The translations under genes were made by a program, and so were the position numbers. Under the pieces are notes generated by a model. It made no database searches, was not told the origin of the DNA, and saw only the letters and a list, made by a program, of their open reading frames with translations. Shown here piece after piece: positions 13,730 through 21,984 of a stretch of 64,000 nucleotides of DNA (its first letter is position 1; the number at the start of each line of letters is the position of its first letter). The stretch lies in assembly GCA_964057225.1 (NCBI GenBank), contig CAXKVF010000079.1, positions 62,001-126,000 of the forward strand, given 5' to 3'. The stretch comes from Auanema rhodensis. Its lineage: Eukaryota; Nematoda; Chromadorea; Rhabditida; Rhabditidae.

Positions 13730-15077
13730 CCCCATGTCCATATGAGTCTAAAAACAAATTTTTATTGATATTGGTTCATGGTAACCATGACTTTGAAATT
13801 TACGTGAACTTTAATTTATGCTAATTAAATGTACACGTGATGTGCACTTGGTATGTAACTCGCTTCACGTGAAAGATAAAGAGATGCGGTTTTCAAAATT
13901 AGATTCCCCATGTCCATATTAGTCTAAAAACAAATTTTTATTGATATTGGTTCATGGTAACCATGACTTTGAAATTTACGTGAACTTTAATTTATGCTAA
14001 TTAAATGTACACGTGATGTGCACTTGGTATGTAACTCGCTTCACGTGAAAGATAAACAGATGCGGTTTTCAAAATTAAATTCCCCATGTCCATATTAGTC
14101 TAAAAACAAATTTTTATTGATATTGGTGCATGGTAACCATGACTTTGAAATTTACGTGAACTTTAATTTATGCTAATTAAATGTACAGGTGATGTGCACT
14201 TGGTATGTAACTCGCTTCACGTGAAAGATAAAGAGATGCGGTTTTCAAAATTAAATTCCCCATGTCCATATTAGTCTAAAAACCAATTTTTATTGATATT
14301 GGTTCATGGTAACCATGACTTTGAAATTTACGTGAACTTTAATTTATGCTAATTAAATGTACACGTGATGTGCATTTGGTATGTAACTCGCTTCACGTGA
14401 AAGATAAAGAGATGCGGTTTTCAAAATTAGATTCCCCATGTTCATATTAGTCTTAAAACAAATTTTTATTGATATTGGTTCATGGTAACCATGACTTTGA
14501 AATTTACGTGAACTTTAATTTATGCTAATTAAATGTACAGGTGATGTGCACTTGGTATGTAACTCGCTTCACGTGAAAGATAAAGAGATGCGGTTTTCAA
14601 AATTAAATTCCCCATGTCCATATTAGTCTAAAAACAAATTTTTATTGATATTGGTGCATGGTAACCATGACTTTGAAATTTACGTGAACTTTAATTTATG
14701 CTAATTAAATGTACAGGTGATGTGCACTTGGTATGTAACTCGCTTCACGTGAAAGATAAAGAGATGCGGTTTTCAAAATTAGATTCCCCATGTCCATATT
14801 AGTCTAAAAACAGATTTTTATTGATATTGGTTCATGGTAACCATGACTTTGAAATTTACGTGAACTTTAATTTATGCTAATTAAATGTACACGTGATGTG
14901 CACTTGGTATGTAACTCGCTTCACGTGAAAGATAAAGAGATGCGGTTTTCAAAATTAGATTCCCCATGTCCATATTAGTCTAAAAACAAATTTTTATTGA
15001 TATTGGTTCATGGTAACCATGACTTTGAAATTTACGTGAACTTTAATTTATGCTAATTAAATGTACACGTGATGTGC
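13730..15077 (+). repeat. 9-unit higher-order block, copy 1, interrupted by the LINE
   Basis: Units at 13730, 13906, 14082, 14258, 14434, 14610, 14786 and 14962 carry this ordered marker series: TATGAGTCT; AAACAGATG; T47G plus CAGGTG; AAAAACCAAT; C9T plus AGTCTTAAAAC plus CAGGTG; T47G plus CAGGTG; AAAAACAGAT; consensus. The same series starts at 20225. After subtracting the 4,911-bp insertion (LINE plus duplication) the offset is 1,584 bp, nine units. The LINE sits in unit 8 of this copy. Private changes such as GTGCATTTGG at unit 4 show some divergence since the duplication. Confidence 0.85.
15044..15077 (+). repeat. Target-site duplication, left copy (34 bp)
   Basis: Satellite sequence from TAATTTATG to GATGTGC immediately before the LINE, identical to 19955-19988 after it. 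The outermost T at the other end could belong to the LINE, so 33-34 bp is the supportable length. Unit phase proves a real duplication: 14962 + 176 + 4877 + 34 = 20049, which is exactly where the next unit starts on the right. Confidence 0.92.
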
Positions 15078-15289
15078 CTCCCACTCGTCAGTTCGACCTC
15101 CCACTCGTCAGTTCGACCTCCCACTCGTCAGTTCGACCTCCCACTCGTCAGTTCGACCTCCCACTCGTCAGTTGACCTCCCACTCGTCAGTTGACCTCCC
15201 ACTCGTCAGTTGACCTCCCACTCGTCAGTTGACCTCCCACTCGTCAGTTGACCTCCCACTCGTCAGTTGACCTCCCACTCGTCAGTTGA
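15077..15289 (+). repeat. LINE 5' tandem units (4 x 20 bp + 7 x 19 bp), probable promoter monomers
   Basis: Eleven head-to-tail copies. The four 5'-most (from 15077, 15097, 15117, 15137) are CCTCCCACTCGTCAGTTCGA. The next seven (15157, 15176, 15195, 15214, 15233, 15252, 15271) lack the C before GA. The first C is shared with the target. Each unit contains TCAGTT, a match to the arthropod RNA polymerase II initiator consensus TCAKTY. LINEs need an internal promoter at their 5' end, and mouse L1 is known to use stacked 5' monomers. That these units act as stacked start sites is inference. I find no downstream promoter element at +28 to +33 from any of these initiators. Confidence 0.85.
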
Positions 15290-15490
15290 CTTCCGCTGTT
15301 TGGATCCGGATCCGTTTCTGTCAAGGAAATTTTCGTCGGACTGGCTTTGTCAAGGTGCGCTCTCTTTCGTATCGCATTTTAGTTTTATCATTATTTTCTT
15401 TCTCTCGTATTTGTTTCTTTTTTATTTTCCACTTCAGTGTTTATTCTTATTCTTTCTTACTTCCCTTCTTTTACTCCCTCGTTTTTCAAT
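15290..15490 (+). promoter_or_regulatory. LINE 5' UTR, AUG-free and T-rich
   Basis: A 201-bp leader between the tandem units and ORF1. It begins with a small GGATCCGGATCC palindrome (15302-15313) and becomes strongly pyrimidine-rich from about 15370. No ATG occurs anywhere from the start of the element to the ORF1 start at 15491, so ordinary scanning would reach the ORF1 AUG first whichever tandem unit is used as start site. Confidence 0.7.
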
Positions 15491-16552
15491 ATGTCTTTCG
15501 TGACTAATGATTTTCTTACAAATGCTCTTCAAAATTTCTCAAAGTCTCTCGAGAACTCTTTTTCAAAATTGTCAAATGATATAAAAAATGAGCTTAACTG
15601 TATGAAAATTAGTATCACGTCGCATGAGACTCGCTTAAAAACTATCGAAACGGATTTCAAATCCCGCTTAGATAAGTTAGAGCAAACTTTTAACTCATTT
15701 CAAACCACTAGCAACCTTAACTCTACCTGTGTTCCAACTTTTTCCCCACTCAATGTAGCATGTCATTTTCAAAAATTACGATCAGAGGAGACAAAGTACC
15801 TCTACCGTGCCAAAAGAGCCCTTTGGTTTCGAGTGCCATTAAAGTCAACAGAATTTCCAACTGAACCTCTGTTGTTACTAAAACTTATTATCGAGAAATC
15901 TCAGGACACCACTTTGTCTTCTTTGATCGATAGCAATCAAATTACTATTGCACGTTCAACTCTCAAATCTAATTCCCCTGGCCCTCTCATAATTACGTGT
16001 CCATCGGTAGATTTACGTGACAAGATTATCCAAGTTATCAAATTCAATAAATCAAAATGCTTCGATTTCCTCTCAAAAACGTTTTTGCGACGAGATTATC
16101 TCCCCTTCGAAATTGAACTGGAGAAAAACTTGCGAAAAGAAGCAAAAATCAAGAATGAAAATAACACTGAAAAGACTTTTCTTGTACGGGATCTCAAAAT
16201 TATTGAAGTCCCCCGTAAATCTACCAATGTTACTTCGCATGCCATCAACACTCTCTCTGTCACTGTGGACACTCAACCAGCTGAAACCCCTTCAGTAGTT
16301 GATGCCGTTTGCAGTTCAATCTTAAAACCAATTTCTTCTCTCATCTCCAGCCCCCCTCGTAAATCTGGTAGACCCAGTCGGTCTAACAATAGGCAGGTGT
16401 CTGTACCAACAGATAAAAATCATTCAATAAGCCCAAGAAGGAGAAAAAATCCGCCTCGGGTAGTTAAACCAACTGGACCTAATACCAGATCTATGAGTAG
16501 TCCTTCTGCATCATCTTCTGTTGTTTTGTCCAATAACGGGTCCTTTCGTTGA
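15491..16552 (+). CDS. LINE ORF1 protein (nucleic-acid-binding chaperone type)
   Basis: A 353-residue protein. The start is the first ATG of the element and has A at -3; the same frame is open further upstream but only from a GTG at 15437, so that extension is not used. Residues about 8-70 are rich in heptad-spaced L/I/F with charged partners and probably form a coiled coil. Residues about 103-240 look like the compact RNA-binding region of LINE ORF1 proteins: hydrophobic strands around YRAKRALWFRVPL and PLIITCPS, then a basic helical stretch (FLRRDYLPFEIELEKNLRKE) and FLVRDLKII. The tail from 285 is Ser/Pro/Arg-rich with clusters such as SPRRRKNPPR. No CCHC zinc knuckle is present. Expected role: coat the element RNA and help target-primed reverse transcription. 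Assignment rests on position and architecture; residue-level homology was not tested. The stop TGA lies 4 bases before the ORF2 ATG. Confidence 0.85.
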   Translation: MSFVTNDFLTNALQNFSKSLENSFSKLSNDIKNELNCMKISITSHETRLKTIETDFKSRLDKLEQTFNSFQTTSNLNSTCVPTFSPLNVACHFQKLRSEETKYLYRAKRALWFRVPLKSTEFPTEPLLLLKLIIEKSQDTTLSSLIDSNQITIARSTLKSNSPGPLIITCPSVDLRDKIIQVIKFNKSKCFDFLSKTFLRRDYLPFEIELEKNLRKEAKIKNENNTEKTFLVRDLKIIEVPRKSTNVTSHAINTLSVTVDTQPAETPSVVDAVCSSILKPISSLISSPPRKSGRPSRSNNRQVSVPTDKNHSISPRRRKNPPRVVKPTGPNTRSMSSPSASSSVVLSNNGSFR

Positions 16553-16556
16553 TCCA

Positions 16557-19220
16557 ATGTTATCGTCAACACCTGTTCTCGTCTCTAACCACACTTACAT
16601 TTCTGTTCACTGTTACAATGCACGCTCAATTCTCAACAAACTTCATCTTCTCCCAGTTATCATCTCTCCCAATTCTCCTGATATAATTGCTATATCAGAG
16701 TCCTGGCTTTACCCCCAATTTAACACTAATCTTCTTCCGTTAGGTGACATCTATAATATCCTCAGGGCTGATAGATGTTCATCACGGGGTGGTGGTGTAC
16801 TACTTTTCATCAAAAAACATATTACTTTTCGTCTTCTTTCCTGCTCTTGTAATTCATCTACCATACAGTTTATAAATATTCTCATCACATCTTCCAATTC
16901 TATTTTTTCTGTTTGTTACCGTTCTCCATCATCATCTAGCTTAGATTTCTCAAACTATCTTTGTGATCTACAAAATCATTTAGTTAATCGGTCTCTCTAT
17001 CTCACTGGTGATCTTAATTTCCCTAAAATAAACTGGGATCTTGGTATATGTTCTCAACCTACTCCTTCTAGTAGAATTCTACTCCAATTTCTCAATCACA
17101 ATTGTCTAAACCAGCTAGTAAATTTTCCTACTAGAGGTGAAAATATTCTTGACTATATAATTACAAATAACGTTCGTTGTGTCAACAATATCAAGCGATC
17201 TGGTCCACTTGGAGCTTCGGATCATTTTTCCATCACCTTTCATATACTTTCAAAATCTGAAAATTTTCATCTACAAGATTTACATAGTGCTGAATCCACA
17301 TCTCTCTCCATGTTATCAGACCGCAATTTCCTTTTGGCTGATTATGAACGTATCAATAGGCAACTGGTCAACATCGACTTCTGTTCTGAACTTTCAGGTC
17401 TTACTCCACTCCAATCGTATTCAAAGTTTATCTCTATTCTACATTCAATCATTGACATTTATGTTCCTAAAAAACAACCGAGGAAAAATAAAAAAGCGGA
17501 TCGTAACATTGCAAAACTCAGAAATCAAATTAACAGGCTAAGTTGCTCTTTATATCTATCTGACGAGATTCGCCGTAAAAATCTTTCAGTAAAATTGGAC
17601 AAACTAATAAAAATCAAATGTGCTTTAGAGGAAGAGCGTATTGCTGCCTTAAAAAACTCCAAGCTTTTTTATCGTTTTTGTAAGGCCCGATTAAATGGTA
17701 AAACATCTGACATTCCAAACCTCACTGTCAACAATGTGTCAGTTTCTTCAGATATTGATAAAGTGTCAGCATTTGCCGAGGTTTTCACGGTTTCTCCTCT
17801 TTCTCCTCTTGTCTCTCAGGAAAACACTCATGTTTCCGTCTCTTCTTCTTCCAGTCATACCATTGATTTCATGGATATAACACCTGAATTGGTCTACAAA
17901 ACTCTTCATAGTCTTCCACTCAGGGTTTCCACATCTCCGGATGGTATTCCATATTACTTTCTTAAACAATGTGCTTTTACTCTGGCTAATCCATTAGCTT
18001 TTATTTTTCACAATTTGTTAGTTACCTCAACTTGTCCTCCTGATTGGAAGTTAGCCTGGATTCGTCCCATTTTCAAAACGGGCCGACCTGAAAATCCAAG
18101 TAACTACCGCCCAATTTCACTCACTTCCAGTCTTTCAAAAATCTTTGAACGTATAATACGTACTCCACTTCTTAATTTTGGTATTTCCAATGGTGCCATA
18201 TCTCAAAATCAACACGCCTTCCTTCCTAAAAGAAGCACTGTTTCTGCAATTCTGAGTAGCCACATCTCTTTCAGATCATCATTGGACTGTAATACTCCGG
18301 TTTTTGTAGCTTATATCGACTTTTCAAAAGCCTTCGATCTTATACAACATTCTACTCTTTTTTCAAAACTCAAGTCCATTGGTATTCAAGGCCCACTTCA
18401 TTCCTTTCTCCAAAGTTTCATCTCTGGTAGGTTTTTTTCAGTTATGGTCAATAATTCCTTATCACCACCTAAACAACTCACTTGTGGTGTACCACAAGGT
18501 ACAGTTCTTGGTCCTCTGTTGTTTTTATTTTTATTTTACATAAATGACATAACATCCAATTTTCCTAATGATGTCAGCTCCATTCTCTATGCAGATGATT
18601 TGAAGCTCTACAGCAAAAACCCTACTAGTTTACAGCGGGCTCTTGATCAATTAAAATTATGGTGCGACTCAAACGGGATGGCCGTTAACATCTCTAAATC
18701 TAAAATAATGGTTATGTCAAATAAACCAATTAGTAATCCTGAAAACTTCGCTTTCACTTTTGGTAACTTTAACCTATCTTCAGTAGATTGTTACAAAGAT
18801 CTTGGAGTATTCACAGATTACAATCTCTCCTTCTCAAACCACATAAACAAAATCACAAGTGAAGCAGCAAAAAAATGTAAAATAATTTTACGTTGTTTCT
18901 ACTCTAAATCGCCTTCTCTTATGTACAACTTATTCTGTACTTACATAAGACCAATATTGGAATATGCTTCTATTATCTGGTCCCCACAAGATTCTAAAGA
19001 CAAAGACCGGATTGAATATGTTCAAAAAAAGTTTCTGCGCGCAGTTTTCATGCGCTCAGGATCTAAAATGAGCTATGAAGATCAACTGTCTTTGTTAGGG
19101 GGGCAAAAGTTATTTTTCAGAAGACTAGTTTTCGATTTAATTTTTTATTTTAACCAAATAAAACAACCAATTTCAGAGAATACTTTTTTTTACAAATTTT
19201 ATACAAATACAAATTTTTAA
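16557..19220 (+). CDS. LINE ORF2 endonuclease-reverse transcriptase, C-terminus lost by frameshift
   Basis: 887 residues from the first ATG; the frame is open from 16497 and overlaps ORF1, but without an earlier ATG. The APE-like endonuclease occupies about residues 15-230, with NARS (N21), SESW (E48), TGDLNFP (D152, N154) and SDHF (D222, H223) all present. The reverse transcriptase occupies about 490-780: WIRPIFKTG, NYRPISLTSS, AYIDFSKAFD (D588), GVPQGTVLGP (644-653) and YADD (D680, D681). Catalytic residues appear intact. The stretch between GVPQG and YIND reads LLFLFLFYIND, two residues longer than the usual spacing. The last residues in frame are low-complexity, and the TAA at 19218 follows a one-base shift; the expected conserved C-terminus continues in the next frame. 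Function: nick the target and copy the element RNA in place. ATG context is weak (C at -3), which suits translation by reinitiation. Confidence 0.93.
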   Translation: MLSSTPVLVSNHTYISVHCYNARSILNKLHLLPVIISPNSPDIIAISESWLYPQFNTNLLPLGDIYNILRADRCSSRGGGVLLFIKKHITFRLLSCSCNSSTIQFINILITSSNSIFSVCYRSPSSSSLDFSNYLCDLQNHLVNRSLYLTGDLNFPKINWDLGICSQPTPSSRILLQFLNHNCLNQLVNFPTRGENILDYIITNNVRCVNNIKRSGPLGASDHFSITFHILSKSENFHLQDLHSAESTSLSMLSDRNFLLADYERINRQLVNIDFCSELSGLTPLQSYSKFISILHSIIDIYVPKKQPRKNKKADRNIAKLRNQINRLSCSLYLSDEIRRKNLSVKLDKLIKIKCALEEERIAALKNSKLFYRFCKARLNGKTSDIPNLTVNNVSVSSDIDKVSAFAEVFTVSPLSPLVSQENTHVSVSSSSSHTIDFMDITPELVYKTLHSLPLRVSTSPDGIPYYFLKQCAFTLANPLAFIFHNLLVTSTCPPDWKLAWIRPIFKTGRPENPSNYRPISLTSSLSKIFERIIRTPLLNFGISNGAISQNQHAFLPKRSTVSAILSSHISFRSSLDCNTPVFVAYIDFSKAFDLIQHSTLFSKLKSIGIQGPLHSFLQSFISGRFFSVMVNNSLSPPKQLTCGVPQGTVLGPLLFLFLFYINDITSNFPNDVSSILYADDLKLYSKNPTSLQRALDQLKLWCDSNGMAVNISKSKIMVMSNKPISNPENFAFTFGNFNLSSVDCYKDLGVFTDYNLSFSNHINKITSEAAKKCKIILRCFYSKSPSLMYNLFCTYIRPILEYASIIWSPQDSKDKDRIEYVQKKFLRAVFMRSGSKMSYEDQLSLLGGQKLFFRRLVFDLIFYFNQIKQPISENTFFYKFYTNTNF

Positions 19221-19413
19221 GCTCAAAAAATTCACACACTCACTAAGGCGTCACGAATGGACTGTGGATTTTCCAAACGTCCAGAAGACTCAAACTAGAA
19301 GAGGTATCGAGTACAGAGCCATAGAACTCTGGAATTCAATACCATCAAACATTGTGAGTCTTGAAAAAGCTCCCAAATTTCGCAAACATCTTCAACTTTT
19401 CCTTAGCGATTAG
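19219..19413 (+). pseudogene. Displaced C-terminal segment of LINE ORF2
   Basis: Sixty-four codons plus TAG in the frame one base ahead of ORF2 (codon starts 1 mod 3 against 0 mod 3). The frame is open from 19162. The peptide contains THSLRRHEWTVDFPN, GIEYRAIELWNSIPSNIV and KAPKFRKHLQLFLSD, which has the form of the conserved LINE ORF2 end (...lWNslP..i....s...Fk..L...). The break is one extra base between 19162 and 19217; the T8 run at 19184-19191 and the T5 run at 19214-19218 are the likely sites. As the sequence stands the segment is not translated with ORF2. Confidence 0.85.
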
Positions 19414-19954
19414 CTTGCACTTTCATTATTAATGTTTTTCGTCTGCTTATGATATTTTGTTCTCTAATTATTATTTCAATATGTCTTCTACAAATATCTA
19501 TGCAAACTATGTTCTTCATGTATCATTTTTTGTTTTCAACCACATCCTTGTTCCCTTTTCTACAATGTTACTTCACCATGGACTCTATAGGCATTAGCCA
19601 TACGAATCTGGTGATAGTTACCTCTGATTACCAGAACGGGCTCGACTTTTTCTCTAAGTTCCACCGCACCTGGTAAAAGTAAAAATGAGGTCAGGTCATA
19701 TTTTTTGAACTGAACAAATCCCTTGTTTATCAAGGATGGGTTGACAACTATGACACATAGATTTACTTGTTTAGAATATATATTTTCTACTGACATAATT
19801 GATTCAATAATTATTCTTATCTCTATACAATTAATGTTTTCATGTCAATCAATTTATATAATCATGTTCATATTGTAAGGAACTTCTTTTATCCACTTTC
19901 TTTTTTCAAAACTGCTATTGTTATAACCTGTGATAAAGAACAATAAACCTTGAC
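19414..19954 (+). other. LINE 3' UTR
   Basis: 541 bp between the TAG of the displaced ORF2 end and the target-site duplication. It is AT-rich and I recognise no coding sequence; a 75-codon open frame at 19449-19676 has no recognisable motif. The segment around 19580-19680 (GATAGTTACCTCTGATTACC and after) is richer in G+C than its surroundings and could contain the template end recognised by the reverse transcriptase, but I see no clear stem-loop. The element ends AATAAACCTTGAC(T) with no poly(A) tail and no 3' microsatellite. Confidence 0.8.
19942..19947 (+). terminator. AATAAA polyadenylation signal at the LINE 3' end
   Basis: A canonical AATAAA ends 7 bases before the LINE/target junction. 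Transcripts cleaved 10-30 bases downstream would end in flanking DNA, which may be why the element carries no poly(A). Confidence 0.6.
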
Positions 19955-19988
19955 TAATTTATGCTAATTAAATGTACACGTGATGTGC
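19955..19988 (+). repeat. Target-site duplication, right copy (34 bp)
   Basis: Identical to 15044-15077. The satellite then continues without loss (ACTTGGTATG...) to the next unit start at 20049. Confidence 0.92.
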
Positions 19989-20224
19989 ACTTGGTATGTA
20001 ACTCGCTTCACGTGAAAGATAAAGAGATGCGGTTTTCAAAATTAGATTCCCCATATCCATATTAGTCTAAAAACAAATTTTTATTGATATTGGTTCATGG
20101 TAACCATGACTTTGAAATTTACGTGAACTTTAATTTATGCTAATTAAATGTACACGTGATGTGCACTTGGTATGTAACTCGCTTCACGTGAAAGATAAAG
20201 AGATGCGGTTTTCAAAATTAGATT

Positions 20225-21632
20225 CCCCATGTCCATATGAGTCTAAAAACAAATTTTTATTGATATTGGTTCATGGTAACCATGACTTCGAAATTTACGT
20301 GAACTTTAATTTATGCTAATTAAATGTACACGTGATGTGCACTTGGTATGTAACTTGCTTCACGTGAAAGATAAAGAGATGCGGTTTTCAAAATTAGATT
20401 CCCCATGTCCATATTAGTCTAAAAACAAATTTTTATTGATATTGGTTCATGGTAACCATGACTTTGAAATTTACGTGAACTTTAATTTATGCTAATTAAA
20501 TGTACACGTGATGTGCACTTGGTATGTAACTCGCTTCACGTGAAAGATAAACAGATGCGGTTTTCAAAATTAAATTCCCCATGTCCATATTAGTCTAAAA
20601 ACAAATTTTTATTGATATTGGTGCATGGTAACCATGACTTTGAAATTTACGTGAACTTTAATTTATGCTAATTAAATGTACAGGTGATGTGCACTTGGTA
20701 TGTAACTCGCTTCACGTGAAAGATAAAGAGATGCGGTTTTCAAAATTAAATTCCCCATGTCCATATTAGTCTAAAAACCAATTTTTATTGATATTGGTTC
20801 ATGGTAACCATGACTTTGAAATTTACGTGAACTTTAATTTATGCTAATTAAATGTACACGTGATGTGCACTTGGTATGTAACTCGCTTCACGTGAAAGAT
20901 AAAGAGATGCGGTTTTCAAAATTAGATTCCCCATGTTCATATTAGTCTTAAAACAAATTTTTATTGATATTGGTTCATGGTAACCATGACTTTGAAATTT
21001 ACGTGAACTTTAATTTATGCTAATTAAATGTACAGGTGATGTGCACTTGGTATGTAACTCGCTTCACGTGAAAGATAAAGAGATGCGGTTTTCAAAATTA
21101 AATTCCCCATGTCCATATTAGTCTAAAAACAAATTTTTATTGATATTGGTGCATGGTAACCATGACTTTGAAATTTACGTGAACTTTAATTTATGCTAAT
21201 TAAATGTACAGGTGATGTGCACTTGGTATGTAACTCGCTTCACGTGAAAGATAAAGAGATGCGGTTTTCAAAATTAGATTCCCCATGTCCATATTAGTCT
21301 AAAAACAGATTTTTATTGATATTGGTTCATGGTAACCATGACTTTGAAATTTACGTGAACTTTAATTTATGCTAATTAAATGTACACGTGATGTGCACTT
21401 GGTATGTAACTCGCTTCACGTGAAAGATAAAGAGATGCGGTTTTCAAAATTAGATTCCCCATGTCCATATTAGTCTAAAAACAAATTTTTATTGATATTG
21501 GTTCATGGTAACCATGACTTTGAAATTTACGTGAACTTTAATTTATGCTAATTAAATGTACACGTGATGTGCACTTGGTATGTAACTCGCTTCACGTGAA
21601 AGATAAAGAGATGCGGTTTTCAAAATTAGATT
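20225..21632 (+). repeat. 9-unit higher-order block, copy 2, with empty LINE site
   Basis: Units 20225 to 21457 repeat the marker series of 13730-14962 in the same order. The position equivalent to the LINE insertion is 21572/21573, where the satellite reads through GATGTGCACTTGG uninterrupted. Private changes in the first unit (ACTTCGAAA, TAACTTGCTTC) separate it from copy 1. Confidence 0.85.
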
Positions 21633-21984
21633 CCCCATGTCCATATTAGTCTAAAAACAAATTTTTATTGATATTGGTTCATGGTAACCATGACTTTGAA
21701 ATTTACGTGAACTTTAATTTATGCTAATTAAATGTACACGTGATGTGCACTTGGTATGTAACTCGCTTCACGTGAAAGATAAAGAGATGCGGTTTCCAAA
21801 ATTAAATTCCCCATGTCCATATTAGTCTAAAAACAAATTTTTATTGATATTGGTTCTTGGTAACCATGACTTTGAAATTTACGTGAACTTTAATTTATGC
21901 TAATTAAATGTACACGTGATGTGCACTTGGTATGTAACTCGCTTCACGTGAAAGATAAAGAGATGCGGTTTTCAAAATTAAATT

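Larger units (their letters stand above)
1..15077 (+). repeat. 176-bp satellite array, left part
   Basis: Head-to-tail satellite monomers of 176 bp, all in one orientation. Counting each unit from CCCCATGT, starts fall at 1, 177, 353, 529, 705, 881, then 1058 and every 176 bp to 14962. That gives 85 complete units and one cut by the retrotransposon. Only the unit at 881 differs in length (177 bp). Recurrent variants relative to the consensus are T47G (GGTTCAT/GGTGCAT), C107G (CACGTG/CAGGTG), G173A and a linked pair, C165T in one unit with C9T in the next. No gene is visible here: stop codons recur in every frame of the consensus, and the one 60-codon ORF comes from a point change. The array starts before base 1. 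A centromeric or pericentromeric role is inferred from the array type only. Confidence 0.97.
15078..19954 (+). mobile_element. Full-length non-LTR retrotransposon (LINE), CR1/L2/Jockey-like group
   Basis: A 4,877-bp element without terminal repeats, flanked by a 34-bp target-site duplication. In order it has eleven 19-20-bp tandem units, an AUG-free leader, ORF1, ORF2 and a 3' UTR ending shortly after AATAAA. ORF2 has an apurinic-type endonuclease followed by a reverse transcriptase with YADD. No RNase H domain or zinc-knuckle is visible. This domain set is that of the CR1/L2/Jockey assemblage; I cannot place the clade without a tree. The 5' units are present and both ORFs are long, so the copy is full length and fairly young. 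The defects I see are one frameshift near the end of ORF2 and possibly a two-residue expansion in the reverse transcriptase. It is the only mobile element in the window. Confidence 0.95.

Noticed and set aside
13642-13824. 60-codon ORF in the satellite
   Set aside because: It exists only because TATTAG changed to TATGAG in one unit, removing a stop codon. The identical ORF at 20137-20319 comes from the duplicated block. It is ordinary satellite sequence with no sign of selection as protein.
15077-15156. RNA polymerase III B-box (GTTCGA) in the 20-bp units
   Set aside because: GTTCGACCT misses the final C of the B-box consensus, no A-box is placed upstream, and the 19-bp units lose the core altogether.
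15437-15490. 18-residue N-terminal extension of ORF1
   Set aside because: The extension would start at GTG, not ATG, and lies in the T-rich leader. The ATG at 15491 is the first in the element and has A at -3.
15267-15507. Two overlapping ORFs across the LINE tandem units and leader
   Set aside because: They lack ATG starts, read through repeats and the T-rich leader, and contain no recognisable motif.
16521-16556. ORF2 start at TTG inside ORF1
   Set aside because: A TTG start is not expected in an animal LINE. The first ATG in frame is at 16557, just after the ORF1 stop.
16017-17969. Short ORFs in other frames or on the minus strand within ORF1 and ORF2
   Set aside because: They overlap the well-supported ORF1 and ORF2 and have no domain features of their own.
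19449-19796. 75- and 78-codon ORFs in the LINE 3' UTR
   Set aside because: They are AT-rich open frames on opposite strands with no motif, beyond the conserved ORF2 end.
15044-19988. Satellite-specific targeting by the LINE
   Set aside because: There is a single insertion in the window, so specificity cannot be inferred.
20137-20319. Second 60-codon ORF with the same protein
   Set aside because: It is the copy of the 13642 ORF by block duplication. Identity reflects the satellite, not conserved coding.
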